This document shows positions 20,875 through 31,523 of a DNA stretch of 64,000 nucleotides, piece by piece. Below the pieces are notes generated by a model. It was given only the letters and a program-made list of their open reading frames with translations, searched no databases and was not told the origin of the DNA. The stretch covers positions 14,029,589-14,093,588 of the forward strand of contig OY294048.1 of the NCBI GenBank assembly GCA_958510825.1, read 5' to 3'. Both the position numbers and the translations under genes were made by a program. Each line of letters opens with the position of its first letter. Positions within the stretch are counted from its first letter, which is position 1. The DNA is from Brachypterus glaber. Lineage: Eukaryota; Arthropoda; Insecta; Coleoptera; Kateretidae.

Positions 20875-22175
20875 TTCAGATCCACTCTATCTAGCGGCGG
20901 TTTTTTATCAACATTTTTGGCATTTAATTAAAAAAAAAAAAATACCCAAAAAGTCAAAAAATAAATATTGACAAACATTTTTTTTATGGATTCCCGAGGC
21001 ACGTTTTTTTTTGCAAATCTTAACTTTTTGTTTCCGACCCCTGATGAAACACACCATAAGAAGTAATTTACGCAAATATAAAAAAAAATCGTTCGGACTG
21101 TCGTTTTTTTTACGTTTTTTCTAATTTATTATAATATGTATATATTACATACTTAAACTTCAAGATATATTTTATCTATAATAATAAAGTTATTATGTAT
21201 GATAACTACATTACAAAAATACGTATCTCCAACGCCAAAAGGGTTTTTTTCTAGCGCTTTATTTTTATGGGCGAAGTCGACCGAAAATTCATATTTTTTG
21301 CATATTCGGACTTCTTCGGAATTCCATGAAACGTCCAGAAAATGTGAAAAAAGTGGGTTTAAAAAAATATTTGTCAGTCCTCAGACTATAAAACTTTTAA
21401 CTTTTAAACGAAAGGTCCGATTTAACAAAAAACATTGGAGAGCAGCAATGGGGAAAAAAGGGTAAAAAACTAATATTTTTGGCGATAACTGGCTTCTTAT
21501 TGATCGATAGATAACAATTCTTATCTTGCAACAAAAATAATTGAAATTTTAATAAAAAATAAAATAATACTTTTTATCAATCAACAATAAGCTAGTTGTC
21601 GCAAAAAAATAGTTTTTGCCCCCGTTGCCTGATCCCATTGTTAAGCATATTTGACGTCAGGCAAACTCTGTAGGTCTTTTTTTAAATAGGACGTTTCGTT
21701 TAGAAGTTACAAGGTTTATAGTCAGAGGACAGAGAGACCGATATTTTTTCAACACCCACATTTTTCACATTTTCTCGACGTTTCATGGCATTTTAAGTCC
21801 GAATATTCAAAAACAATTTTTTTTTAATTTTTTGTTCATAAAGCATAAAGCGCTAGAAAAAAAAAAGATATGCCCTTCGGCGTTGGAGATAAGCATTTTT
21901 GTAATGCAGTGATCATAAAAATATATATTGACGTTCGAGTACGTAATATGTACATATTATAATAAATTAGAAAAAACCTCGGAAAAAAACGTAAAAGAAA
22001 ACGATCGATATAAACGATTTTTTTATATTTGCCTAAATCACTTCTTATGGTGTGTTTAAACAATTTATGAAAAAAAAAATCAAGGGTCGGAAACAAAAAG
22101 TTAACATTTGCAAAAAAACACCTCGGAGCACCGTGTCTTAAAACGTCTGACGCCGCTAGATAGAGTGACTCTAAT
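20875..22175. mobile_element. Large foldback element, about 1.3 kb
   Basis: CACTCTATCTAGCGGCG at 20882 and its inverse at 22153-22169 open two long arms. Paired landmarks include TTAACTTTTTGTTTCCGACCC, ACACACCATAAGAAGT, TTATCTCCAACGCC and TCTAGCGCTTTAT. The centre lies near 21500-21600 (AACTGGCTTCTTATTGAT against ATCAACAATAAGCTAGTT). Frames 21199-21465 (+) and 21836-22192 (-) are mirror products of the arms. No transposase is seen. Confidence 0.75.
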
Positions 22176-22334
22176 TCTATTTTAAAGGGCATTGTTTTAG
22201 TTGTGTCAACTGAATTTAATTAACACGCCCAAGAAATTAGACGCTATTTTTTTCTTTTTCATTTGTAATTCTTTTACTTTCCCGGCCCGCACCAATGGAA
22301 GGGAAAGTATTGCAATCGTGCGAACATTCAAAAT

Positions 22335-22505
22335 TAAGGTAAGGTCTATTTTAACCCATTAAGGGCGAAGATTTTTTGGTTTCCAGTGCAAAAAACTGTT
22401 ATGTATACTATTCATAGGTATGGAAATATTTGTTTATTGTAACTGAATAAACGTATGATAAATCATACGCTAGGCTTTAATGGGTTAAAATAGACATTAC
22501 CGTCG
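22335..22505. mobile_element. Small inverted-repeat element with TTAACCC inside its ends
   Basis: GGTCTATTTTAACCCATTAA at 22343 is mirrored at 22475-22494. The TTAA plus CCCATTAA...TTAATGGG plus TTAA arrangement looks piggyBac-like. However, the symmetry extends about 15 bp beyond each TTAA, so the true ends may lie further out, near 22338 and 22502. Confidence 0.5.
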
Positions 22506-22556
22506 TCGTTTTCTTCGACTGAGGTACATAATATAAATAAAACCATTTTCAGAATT

Positions 22557-22587
22557 ATGTCTGTCTGTCTGTCTGTCTGTCTGTCAG
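22557..22587 (+). repeat. (CTGT)n microsatellite
   Basis: About seven CTGT units. Similar tracts recur in the dispersed repeats at 3956, 23605, 26206, 29228, 46674, 55842 and 60222, on either strand. Confidence 0.85.
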
Positions 22588-23236
22588 TAATCCTTCACGA
22601 TTACTTACGAACGGTAACCTCCTAACTAATACCATTTGAAAATATCATTCTCAAATATTCACTTGCGAATATATTAGTCTTGTTTATTCCTATTTATATG
22701 TTAATAATAATAATAATAATATCCATGCCCTATACCAACGAGGTCGAGGAATATACACTGTATACAGGTATCCCACCACTCCACTACTAGTGCTGTCTTT
22801 AAAATTTATATTAGATACTACTTTAAACTACATATATGTAGTTTAAAGAAGTATGCAATATAAATTTATTTTATTCCATAACGAACACGGTTGAATTTTA
22901 TCGGTAAAATTGGATATGTAAAAATCTACGAAGTTTTAATTTGTTTAAAGTTAAGGTTTTGTTTAAAGATTATTGTAATAACACGTATAATATATTGTTA
23001 TAGTAATTAATTACCTCTGGTGCAAATTAAAAGTGGAACAAATAATACTAAAGTATTCCGGGAATATGAATAAATAATAAATGTGGCTTTAATAACATTT
23101 CATAGTTGATGTAATTAAATTTATGACGGGTAATCTACATTTTAATTATTATTAATTTCTTTAATTTTATATTGCCTGCATAATGTTTTCTCCAGTTTTA
23201 TTTCGCTATTATTATACTCCTTACAGCTTTACAAAG
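22588..23236. other. AT-rich spacer
   Basis: A short (AAT)n tract lies at 22701-22722 and the palindrome AACTACATATATGTAGTT at 22826-22843. No gene is seen. Confidence 0.4.
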
Positions 23237-23305
23237 ATAAGATAAGTTAGGATAGGATAGGATAGTCTATCCTGGATAGGATAAGATAAGATAATATAAG
23301 ATAAC
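23237..23305 (+). repeat. (GATAA)/(GGATA) pentanucleotide microsatellite
   Basis: Runs of GATAA and GGATA meet at a small inverted repeat, GATAGTCTATC. A second GATAA tract is at 58492-58521. Confidence 0.85.
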
Positions 23306-23480
23306 CGTTAATATATATACAGTGCGATTTTAAAGTGCCAAACAGTTTGAAAAGAAAATACTCTTCGTTTGAAGCCACGCCTCTGTTAGAGTTGTGCGCG
23401 ACAAGCCCATGTGATTGCTACGTACAAAAGCTCGGTAACCAGTTTTGCATTAAAAAGTGTTCGGCACTTTATAATCGCAC

Positions 23481-23481
<1 letters not shown>

Positions 23482-23556
<75 letters not shown>
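23482..23556. repeat. (TA)n microsatellite, about 37 units
   Basis: Uninterrupted TA dinucleotides. Three overlapping frames of alternating Tyr-Ile arise from it and should not be read as proteins. Confidence 0.95.
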
Positions 23557-23557
<1 letters not shown>

Positions 23558-23599
23558 ATTAAAATTTTACCAATAGGTCCTATATTCAGTTCTAAACAG

Positions 23600-23830
23600 C
23601 TTTTTAAAATGTCTGTCCGTCTGTTTCTCCGTCCATCTGTCCGTCTGTGCGTCTCTTTATCCATTCGTCCGTTTGCAACGTTATATTTTCCGCACGATAA
23701 TTCAAGAAACAATAGTCCGATCGAATTTTTGACAAATTATCAAAAAAAAAAACGAAAATATTGGAAGAAAATTTCCGATCAACTTCATTTTTTTTAGAAA
23801 AAATAGTTTATTAAAAAGATCAATAGTACC
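23600..23830 (+). repeat. Dispersed repeat with GTCYGTCC tract
   Basis: TGTCCGTCTGTTTCTCCGTCC is followed by CGATAATTCAAG and GATCGAA...TTGACAAA. This is the common dispersed family of the window, most other copies of which read on the opposite strand. Confidence 0.5.
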
Positions 23831-24289
23831 AAATTTAAAAAAAAAATCCCCTAGTGACAAAAAAGTTATAAACTAACTTAAAAAAAATCAATAAAAATAA
23901 AGGTAAGGTAAATAAAACCCAAAAATCAGTTTTAGACTAAGAGCTGGCGGCCGCGAGGTACTATGATAGTACCTCCGGCTGGAATTTTGTGAGGTGGTTG
24001 GGGGAACATCAGGAAGTGTCATCTGCAAGGATTTTGCAATAAGAACCGACTTTTGTCACTTTTTTTTTTCTGGGACCAATATCGATGCTTTTTTTTTCTA
24101 TTACGATTTTTCTTTTTTAAATATTCAAAATAAATTATGTATGGGACTAAATAGTTTTTCTTCGTAAATCTGTAATTATTTTAGGCTGATTTTGTTTAAT
24201 ATATGAATAGAATAGAAAAATTACTCATATTTTGCCTATTTTTTAATATTTTTACAGTAATTAGTAGTGTATATAAGGAAAATAACCCA
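23831..24289. other. AT-rich spacer with one GC-rich hairpin
   Basis: GAGGTACTATGATAGTACCTC at 23955-23975 is a perfect hairpin, extended by GCCG/CGGC outside. Nothing else was recognised. Confidence 0.5.
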
Positions 24290-24654
24290 TAACAGTAAAA
24301 ATGTTTATTGGATCACGTGTTTAACAATGATCTAGGCCTAAGATATGGATTCGTTTCAAATTGTATTGCATATATATGGCGTTCACTAAATCCTCTAAAC
24401 AAAAAAATATATATAAATGGAAAACCATAGGCAATAACCGGTTTTCGGTTAACCGGTTGCGAAAATTACCTCATGCCGGGCTTTTGGTTAAAACACGGAA
24501 TCAATAACCGGTTAAAACCGGTTTAAACCTTTCAATTTCTTCACTTTTTGTTAAAAAAAATGTTACGTAACAGGGTCTTAAAAATGTTACGCTGCGTTAC
24601 ATGGGGGGTTCAAAAATGGCCAAATTTTGCGTTACGTAATACTTGAACGTTCTC
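24290..24654 (+). mobile_element. Dispersed repeat with AACCGGTT motifs and Harbinger-like right end
   Basis: It matches 53328-53532 through CAATGATCTAGGCCTAAGAT, GTTCACTAAATC and AATAACCGGTTTTCGGTTA. Both copies end in ACTTGAACGTYCYC followed by TTA, the terminus of the MITE at 27868. This copy has extra sequence with repeated AACCGG motifs and TTACGTAAC. Confidence 0.6.
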
Positions 24655-24832
24655 TTAGTCTATTTGTCATTATTTTGCATTTATTTAAACAAAAATACAT
24701 TTTTGTCATTTAGCCGAAATTTCCCATTAAAAGGATATGCTTCTTTCCCTACAAGAACAAAAAAGTTGTAGGGACTAAACTTAGAAAGCGCAACTAAAAA
24801 ATTAAAAATATCCCAATACAAGTTTAACTTAA

Positions 24833-25078
24833 AACTTCACTGGAAAAAGAATACTTGCAATCATAAGTCAACCTTTACATGAACACCATACTAGATTTAA
24901 AAAAAATCTGAATATTCCAAAAAAAAACAAGTCTATAGGACAAAAAAATTTTGTACACAATGCACTTAAAATTTATAACCTATTACCAGTAAATTTAAAA
25001 GAAAATTATAGTTCTTACAAAACGTTTATCAAAAAAATTAAAAACTGGATTAAACATACTAACATAAATTTAGAATAA
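24833..25078 (+). pseudogene. LINE (non-LTR retrotransposon) ORF2, extreme C-terminal fragment
   Basis: An 81-codon open frame without its own start ends in TAA at 25078. It contains HEHHTRFKKNLNIP, then QKNFVHNALKIYNLLPVNLK, then YKTFIKKIKNWI. The H-x-[TY]-R...K-x-Y-N-x-L-P...F-K/I-K-x-[IL]-K-x-[WF]-[IL] order is the usual tail of Jockey/CR1-type ORF2 proteins downstream of the reverse transcriptase domain. The polymerase domain itself is absent (5' truncation). Confidence 0.7.
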
Positions 25079-25405
25079 TACAATTTAATCCTTTATTTTT
25101 TTTATCAATATTTTAAATATAAAATAAAAATATTAAGAAAAAACGCATGCGAGACGACATTAACATAAAAATTAATGTATACTATCCGAGGGCCACGCAC
25201 AAACTACAAGTAGCTTTTGTGGCCTTAAATGTCAATTTAATTAGTAGAAAAAAACAATAAATTTTTACGTCTCACTTAATAAACCGTCTACTTTACTTTT
25301 TAAGTAATTATATTTATTAGTGTTATTATATTTAAGAATTATATTAATAAAAATGTAACTTACGAAGTGTAATAATTGTAATAAATAAATAAATAAAATA
25401 AATAA
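25079..25405 (+). mobile_element. LINE 3' UTR and AAAT-type tail
   Basis: AT-rich sequence after the ORF2 stop ends in (AAAT)n at 25381-25405, the expected position of a LINE tail. Confidence 0.5.
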
Positions 25406-25422
25406 ACTGCGAGGAGTATACT

Positions 25423-25653
25423 ATACACTGATAAAACAGTTTATTTGTGCAAACAAAATATTTGGTTGGATATGGCCAATTGAATTATTTGGTTGTGACA
25501 ATTTTTTTTTTATTTCTGTCAAATAAATTATTTAGTGCCCATTAATAAATCATTAGAATATATTTGTTTACATATATATTTATTTGACTCAAATAAAATT
25601 TGTTACAACCAAATAATTTAATTGGCCATATCCAAATAAATCCTTTTTATCAG
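25423..25653. mobile_element. Foldback MITE, about 230 bp
   Basis: GATATGGCCAATTGAATTAT at 25471 and its near-exact inverse at 25608-25632 lie within longer arms starting CACTGATAAAACAG and ending TTTTTATCAGTT. The end motif resembles 17363-17581. Confidence 0.65.
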
Positions 25654-26516
25654 TTTAGAATTCAAAGCATTGTATAACATACAAAGTATTGTATAATATT
25701 CAATATATATCTTCACAGCTAGTTTTTGCTATTATTTGTAGCTATATACTAGCTTAAATGTAAATAAATTTACATTCGAATACTTTGTTTTAATTACATG
25801 ATCTAGATCTCACACCTAAAAATAATTGTTGTAATAGGGTGATGAATTATGGACTTTGTATGCACATAAAGTTATAAAGAAAATGTTTTTACGCAGGTTT
25901 GTGGTAGTATATCATATTAAGTTCGAGATTAGGTATATCTGAATTCGGGCTTCGGTCTCTTTCAGATTATTTGGCTCAGATATAATCCCTTGCCTTAAAC
26001 CGTGAGTTATAAACAAAATAATATTAAATAACAATTTTTTTTATGTATGCTACTTTATTTAGTCATAAAAAATGTAAAAATAAAACCTATATAAAGTCTG
26101 AATTAACGTATTCATTGTAAACTTAGGACTTAATATATTGTTCACAGCGCCTGCGCTAGAATAATATTCGGTAATTTCGAAATTTCAAAAAAATAAGCAT
26201 TTTTTTTTTAATGTCCATCTGCCCGTCCCTCCGTCTGTCGGTGTCACGTTTTTTGTAGAAACGATAACTCAAGAACGAAAGTAATCCCCCAAAACAAAAA
26301 AGTTATGGAGGTTAAACTTTTAAATAAATTTAAAAAAAAACCATTTCAAAAACTTTTTTTAATTTTTTTTTTCGCAAAAATAAAATTTAAAAAAAGTAAA
26401 ATTTTTTCGTTTTTCGCAAAAGAAAATTTTAAAATTTTTTTTATTTAAGGTTTTTTTGGATTTTTTTTTTTGAATATTACTTTTTTTTGATTTTTTTTTT
26501 TAAGTATTTGGGAAAA
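25654..26516. repeat. AT-rich region with GTCYGTCC-type dispersed repeat
   Basis: 26140-26516 starts GTTCACAGCGCCTGCGCTAG (related to 55425-55445) and has CCATCTGCCCGTCCCTCCG at about 26214. Long A/T homopolymer runs follow. No gene was recognised. Confidence 0.45.
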
Positions 26517-26564
26517 TGCAATATACCGTTTACTGTGAATAATATATAATGAAATGCCTAGCAT
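26517..26564 (+). repeat. Left part of a dispersed repeat interrupted by a SINE
   Basis: AAAATGCAATATACCGTTTACTGTGAATA...GAATGCCTAGCAT matches 50273-50325. The continuation ACATATCTGCACGGCTTGTTT lies after the SINE at 26830. Confidence 0.6.
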
Positions 26565-26823
26565 GGGAGATTTAGCTCAGTGGTCAATGGCATCGATATA
26601 GCCTGACACTGATCTAATGATCGTGAGTTCAAACCTCACTGGCGCCGATTGCCATTTTCAGTTAATTATAATTGAAATTCGGCGAAGGCGTACTCCCTAG
26701 ATATATTGGTTCGAAAGTCAATTAAAGCCGGTGGTTCCCTCTACTACTAGCCCACACAAGTCCTGGACTTAGGGGATGCTTAATTAAGTAGAATAGTACG
26801 AGGTTAAAAACAAACAAACAAAC
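26565..26823 (+). mobile_element. tRNA-derived SINE, copy 1
   Basis: The head resembles a tRNA: box A TTAGCTCAGTGG at 26572-26583 and box B GAGTTCAAACC at 26625-26635, about 42 bp downstream. These form an internal RNA polymerase III promoter. A tRNA-unrelated body (TACTCCCTAGATATATTGG, AATTAAAGCCGGTGGTTCCC) follows, and the tail is (CAAA)n. The anticodon-arm region is not clover-leaf perfect, so this is a SINE and not a functional tRNA gene. It interrupts a dispersed repeat at TAGCAT. A second copy is at 44000-44318. Confidence 0.8.
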
Positions 26824-27592
26824 ATAATTACATATCTGCACGGCTTGTTTAACTTTAAACATACTAAGAATTACGCGTTACTGCCACTAAACTTTATTTT
26901 TTATATATTTTTTTATTTTATTTTATTTTATTAATTTAAAATGAAATACTTTTTTACACTAAACACATGATAGCAGCATATGAGTTGTGTATTTTTTAAA
27001 AAAAGTTGGACATCTAACCCTGAAATTTATAGTTAATTACAATGAAAAAGAAATTTTCCATGATCGGTGCCCTTTATCGAACATATAGCTTTTAAATTCT
27101 GCGGTGTTTGGAAAATTCATGATTTTGAGATTTCTAAAAATATTTCCCTGCGACACTAATAATAATAATGTAATAGCAATACATTTTAACCCGAAACTAA
27201 ATGTATAGTATTTTTTTTTATTCAATTTTTTTATTTATTTATGAAGGTGTAGTTTAACATACCGCACTCCATTTATACTAATGCTTTTTATTAAAATAAT
27301 TACTTCAAAAATATTTTATATAGATATTTTAACGGTCTAAAGATTTTATTCTTCGAAGATAACTAGACGAAGGAACAATAGGACTTTTTAAATTAATACA
27401 TATTTTTTTTTAAATATGCTAATTTATGAATATATTAAATTTTTATCAAATTCATTAATTATTTTTTAATTATTACACAGTGTTAATGATAAAAATTATA
27501 AGTTTTAGGTTATAAGATAATAGAAAATATATATTTTTAATATATTTAGTCTTTAGGTTTAAGTTAGTTAAGTTATACTTAATATTATTACC
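26824..27592. other. AT-rich spacer
   Basis: Remainder of the dispersed repeat to about 26850, then AT-rich sequence with short ATTTT tracts. The minus frame 27037-27225 has no recognisable domain. Confidence 0.4.
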
Positions 27593-28884
27593 TATACACG
27601 GTGTATTTAAAATAGGGTCCGAAAATTTCAGGGGTGATTCTACATCATAAAATGTAAAAAAAGTTCTATAAACATATGTCTAAAAATGCGTCGTAAGAGA
27701 GCTACTTTCCTTTAAAACGGGCTAAAAAGTCGGTTTTTATTTAATAACAGGAACCCTCTGATATAGTAACGAGGTTTTGCACGTGAACTAATCTTAATAA
27801 GGCCCATCTTTTTATGTTAGTTTTATGTACTTATTTTAACCAGGGATGTGCGAAACGGGGGTCCTTAGGGAACGTTCAAGTATTACGTAACGCAAATTTT
27901 GATCATTTTGACCCCACCCACCCTGTAACGTTATTTACCATTAACATGGGCGTAACACTCCACAAAGGACCCCCCCTAGGAGCGTTACGTAATACTTGAA
28001 CGTTCCCTTATCAGTTTTTTGTCCCAAACTTTTTTCTGTGTAACTTTTTTGCAATTTTATATTTGGAATATGATTCCTCAGCGCAATAATTAAATAAGGT
28101 GCTGTTATTGTAATACTGTAGGATTAACCGTTTTCGAGAAAGATTCATCTGAAGGTGAAATTTCACAGTTCGAAGACCAAAAAATGAGATACTAAAATGT
28201 TAAAAACCAAAATTTTAATGATGCGGGGGGAATGTACAAAAACTAAGAAAAAAAACTCATATACAGGTACTTCCAAAAATCAATCCTAAGGGAGCTATGG
28301 TCTCCTAAAAATGCTCCATTTTTAAAGGGCCATAGTAGCTTTAAAAGCGATTTTTCGACCTACATGTATATAAACTTTTTTTTAGGTTTTATTATACAGT
28401 AATCATTGAAATTTTGGTTTTCAACATTTTAGTATTTAATTTTTCGTCCTCGAAGCCTGAAACTTTACCTTCAAATTATTTTTCTCGAAACCGGATAATC
28501 CTACAGTATTATAACATGAGTACCTTTTTTATGTATTTTGACCTGAGGAATCATATTTCAGAAATAAAATTGCAAAAAAGTTACACAGAAAAAACTTTGG
28601 GAAAAAAAACTGATAAGCCCCCCTCCCCTTTCGCACACCCCTGGTTAAAATAGGTACATAAAAATAACAAACAAAGATGGGCTTTCTAGAAATAGTTTAC
28701 TTGCAAAACCTTGTTACTATATCTCAAAGAGTTTCCGAGTTATAAATAAAAACTGAAATTTTTAGCCCCTTTCAAAGGGGCGTAGCTCTCTTTCACGCAT
28801 TTTTAGACATGTTCATATGAACTTTTTGTCATATTTTATGATGTAGAATCACCCCTTAAAATTTCGGACCCTACACCCTGTATA
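27593..28884. mobile_element. 1.29-kb foldback element with TACAGGGTG-type ends
   Basis: TATACACGGTGT at 27593 faces the inverse of TATACAGGGTGT at 28884. Long arms share GGGTCCGAAATTTTA, GGGTGATTCTACATCATAAA, AAAAATGCGT and GCCCCTTTGAAAGG-type blocks. The inner segments include the mirrored phrase CGCACACCCCTGGTTAAAAT. Family members are 45624-46312 and 54203-54936, with fragments at 1155-1630 and 47641-48000. The right half is intact, while the left half is shortened and carries a 140-bp MITE. Plus frames inside are shadows. Confidence 0.7.
27868..28007. mobile_element. 140-bp PIF/Harbinger-like MITE, TTA-flanked
   Basis: The ends GGGAACGTTCAAGTATTACG and the inverse CGTAATACTTGAACGTTCCC are exact. 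TTA stands at 27865-27867 and 28008-28010. The site matches the CTTATCAG phrase of the host foldback, so the duplication is credible. A 3-bp TTA/TAA duplication is the mark of the PIF/Harbinger superfamily. Other copies or pieces are at 29655-29821, 47529-47640, 16083-16132, 24654 and 53532. Confidence 0.75.
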
Positions 28885-29364
28885 ACACTTTGAAATAATT
28901 AAAAAATACTGCTGCCAACAAAATAATACTTTCCCCTATAGGCCTAGGTTCATAAAATCAAAAACGAAAAAAAAAAATTAAAAAAAAATTAAAAACAATA
29001 GATAAAATTTTTTTAAGCTTTTCAAAACTAAAAAAATTTCAAAAAAAGTTTGTTTTTTCGTAAAACGAAAAATAAATTGAAAAAAAAATGTTTTGAAAAA
29101 ATTGTTTTTACCCCCTTACTCCAATCCGATTTTTACCAAAAACAATCCCAGCCTAGAACTTTGGATAATCAACTTATGGTCCAAATTTGAAGTCTTTAGT
29201 TCGAAGCGTTCTTGAGTTATCGTGGTCACAAATTTCCCGGACACACAGACAGACCGAGTCTGACCGACAGACAAAATTTTCTTTTTGACGGAAATCATAT
29301 TTTTTGGATATAAAACGTCCAGAAACGTAAAAAAAGCAATAAAATTTTTTCTGAAAAAATTCCC
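28885..29364 (+). repeat. Dispersed GACAGACAG repeat
   Basis: TTCTTGAGTTATCGTGGTCA, then TTTCCCGGACACACAGACAG and AACGTCCAGAAACGTAAAAAA. 29230-29345 matches the reverse complement of 60150-60270. Two overlapping minus frames arise from it and are not genes. Confidence 0.55.
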
Positions 29365-29640
29365 ACCCGCGGTGGTGTAACGCCGCGGTCGCAGGTTCGA
29401 ATCCCACGTGGGGCATGGATGTGTAGTGGTGTTTTTAAAAATTAATTTACAGTTACTTTCTGACTACATATAAATAAACCATAACCGACAGGTTGAATGC
29501 CGGGGTGTACCTACCGAAGGGTAGGTACAACCTTTTAAGAAAATAAAAAAAAAAGTTCCAATTTTCTCTACTGCCCAGCGTTGGGAGGTGTTAACATGCA
29601 AAATCACTAGGGCACTAAATTCTAAATTAAATCAGGTATA
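29365..29640 (+). mobile_element. Second SINE-like family with tRNA box B
   Basis: GGTTCGAATCC at 29394-29404 is a perfect box B, followed by CACGTGGGGCATGGATGTGT, a phrase typical of insect tRNA-derived SINEs. Box A is weak (GGTGGTGTAACG at 29371), so the head may be truncated or diverged. The body includes GGTACCTACCC-type inverted blocks (GTACCTACCGAAGGGTAGGTAC) and a poly-A stretch. It is unrelated to the SINE at 26565. Confidence 0.55.
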
Positions 29641-29654
29641 ATACTTTTTACTTT

Positions 29655-29821
29655 GGGAACGTTCAAGTATTACGTAACGCAAATTATGATCATTTTGGAC
29701 CCCCACCCTCCCCTGTAATGCTATTTTCCTATACCATTAACATAGGCGTAACACTTCAAAATGACCCCCATCACACCCCCCTTCCCCCCCTAGGAACGTT
29801 ACGTAATACTTAAACGTTCCC
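29655..29821. mobile_element. 167-bp Harbinger-like MITE, TTT-flanked
   Basis: Same ends as 27868-28007, with one change in the right TIR (ACTTAAACG). TTT flanks both sides. The centre holds C-rich runs (CCCCCACCCTCCCC and CCCCCCTTCCCCCCC). Confidence 0.7.
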
Positions 29822-29829
29822 TTTCCTCG

Positions 29830-30289
29830 TAGGGAAGTTAAAAAAAAATAGGGGATGGAGACACAATTTCTTATTGGCTTTTTGTCGTACCCTATTTTGT
29901 CTTAGGAGACTTTCTCTAAAAAAATAGCATTATACATCGTTGAATTCAGAATGTAGTGCTTTTTAATAAGGGGTAAGTTCTTTTTTGGCCTTAATCTTTA
30001 ATAAAATCTTTATCATTTAAAATAACGTAGATATTGCGTAGCATAGAAAACATGGGACACCTGCATGGTACATAACCGCATATAGGAGAATATATGAAAA
30101 TTTCTTTGGAATGATGAAAATCAATAATGGTAAAATATGGGAATGCAATTTGAATAGATGATTATGATTAGTGTAGTGGTTGTTATGCGGAATTGTAGTG
30201 GTTGTTATGCGGAATAGTTATTTGAAATATAATGTTGTAGTTCTAGTATAATTAATTTATTAGAATAATGTGATTTTCATAAAACGGCG
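29830..30289. other. AT-rich spacer with one short direct repeat
   Basis: GTAGTGGTTGTTATGCGGAAT occurs twice in tandem at 30173-30215. Nothing else was recognised. Confidence 0.4.
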
Positions 30290-31454
30290 ATACATAATTT
30301 CAATCGAGAAATCCGACTTTATGATCTGGGCCTATAGCACCGTGCATAAATCACAAATAACTAATCTGCAGCGTAAAGCGTATTCAATTAATCAAGATAA
30401 TTTCAATTATTCAAAATTAAATTATTAATATCGGCATTGCCAACAGAAAATAAAATAGCCGTTGCCAAATTTCTAGCCCTAGTGTTTTTGGTGAAATATT
30501 AAACAAAAATAGTTTTCACGGAATTCCCGTTTTAATATTTTAGTTTCCATATAATGTGTTGGTCTACAGATACACCAAGATACTTAAACTTAAATTACTG
30601 CAAATTAATCAAACTTGATGTTCTGGACATATAGCACAATTCAAAACTAACTCATTTTCGGCGTAAAACGCAAATGCCAATACAAAACAACTAGACTTTG
30701 CCAAATTTCCTAGCGCTAGTTTTGTTGGTCAAATACTAAAATATTATTTACATGGTGTTGAATTTTACAGTTCAAAAACTTTTTAAATGTGAAGAATGAA
30801 AACTTTTTTATCCCGTTTTAATATTTTAGTTTCCATGTTATATGTTGGTCCATAGATACACCAAGATACTTGGACTTTATTGCAAGTGAATCTGACTTTT
30901 GGGCATATAGCACCGCTTTCAAATTAAAAATAACTAATTTTCATGGGTATATCGGTAACGCAATTAAAAAATTAGATATTGCTAAATTTTTAGCCCTTGT
31001 ATTTTTGGTCAAATAAAAAACAAAATTATTATTATCATGGAATCAAAATAATAAGAAACTAGTATATTTTTTTACGTGGTAATAATTTTAATATTGCTTT
31101 CCAGTATTTCAGTTTCCATGTTATATGTTGGTACATAGATAAACCAAGATATTTAGACTTGTTAAATTACTGCAGTTTATTTGACTTGATCGTCAGTTCA
31201 CCTTATGACTAGTTATCAACTAACTAGTCACTCATGAACATTTAAATTTTAGAATCCAAACCAGTCCTTTTTAAGTCATTTTTGTGGTATAAAATTTTAT
31301 ACATTTTGATTTTAGAAACAAAATGTTTATGAGAGACCAAGATAATCAATACTTTTTATAAGGTGAGCTCACGAACCAATTACAGTGATTTGACTTAGTC
31401 TAAATATCTTGGTGTATCTATAGACCAACATATAACATGAGAACTGAAATATTA
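30290..31454 (+). repeat. Degenerate tandem repeat, about 280-bp unit, with inverted end
   Basis: TAGTTTCCATRTWATRTGTTGG followed by ATAGATACACCAAGATACTT recurs near 30541, 30829 and 31110. GCCAAATTTCTAGCCCTAGT recurs near 30465, 30705 and 30980. The unit start with CATATAGCACCG recurs too. The last piece (31395-31446) is inverted (TCTTGGTGTATCTATAGACC). No coding frame. Confidence 0.7.
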
Positions 31455-31523
31455 TAATGCAATATTAATTTTCTGGTTTGTAATAAAACTCGGATTTTTT
31501 TGGCAGATTTTAATGCGTCACTT

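Noticed and set aside
23335..23797. Three frames of 75-128 codons, two plus and one minus
   Set aside because: They consist largely of Tyr-Ile repeats translated from the (TA)n tract.
26565..26646. Possible functional tRNA gene
   Set aside because: Boxes A and B are present but the sequence does not fold into a clean cloverleaf, continues into a SINE body, and recurs at 44 kb.
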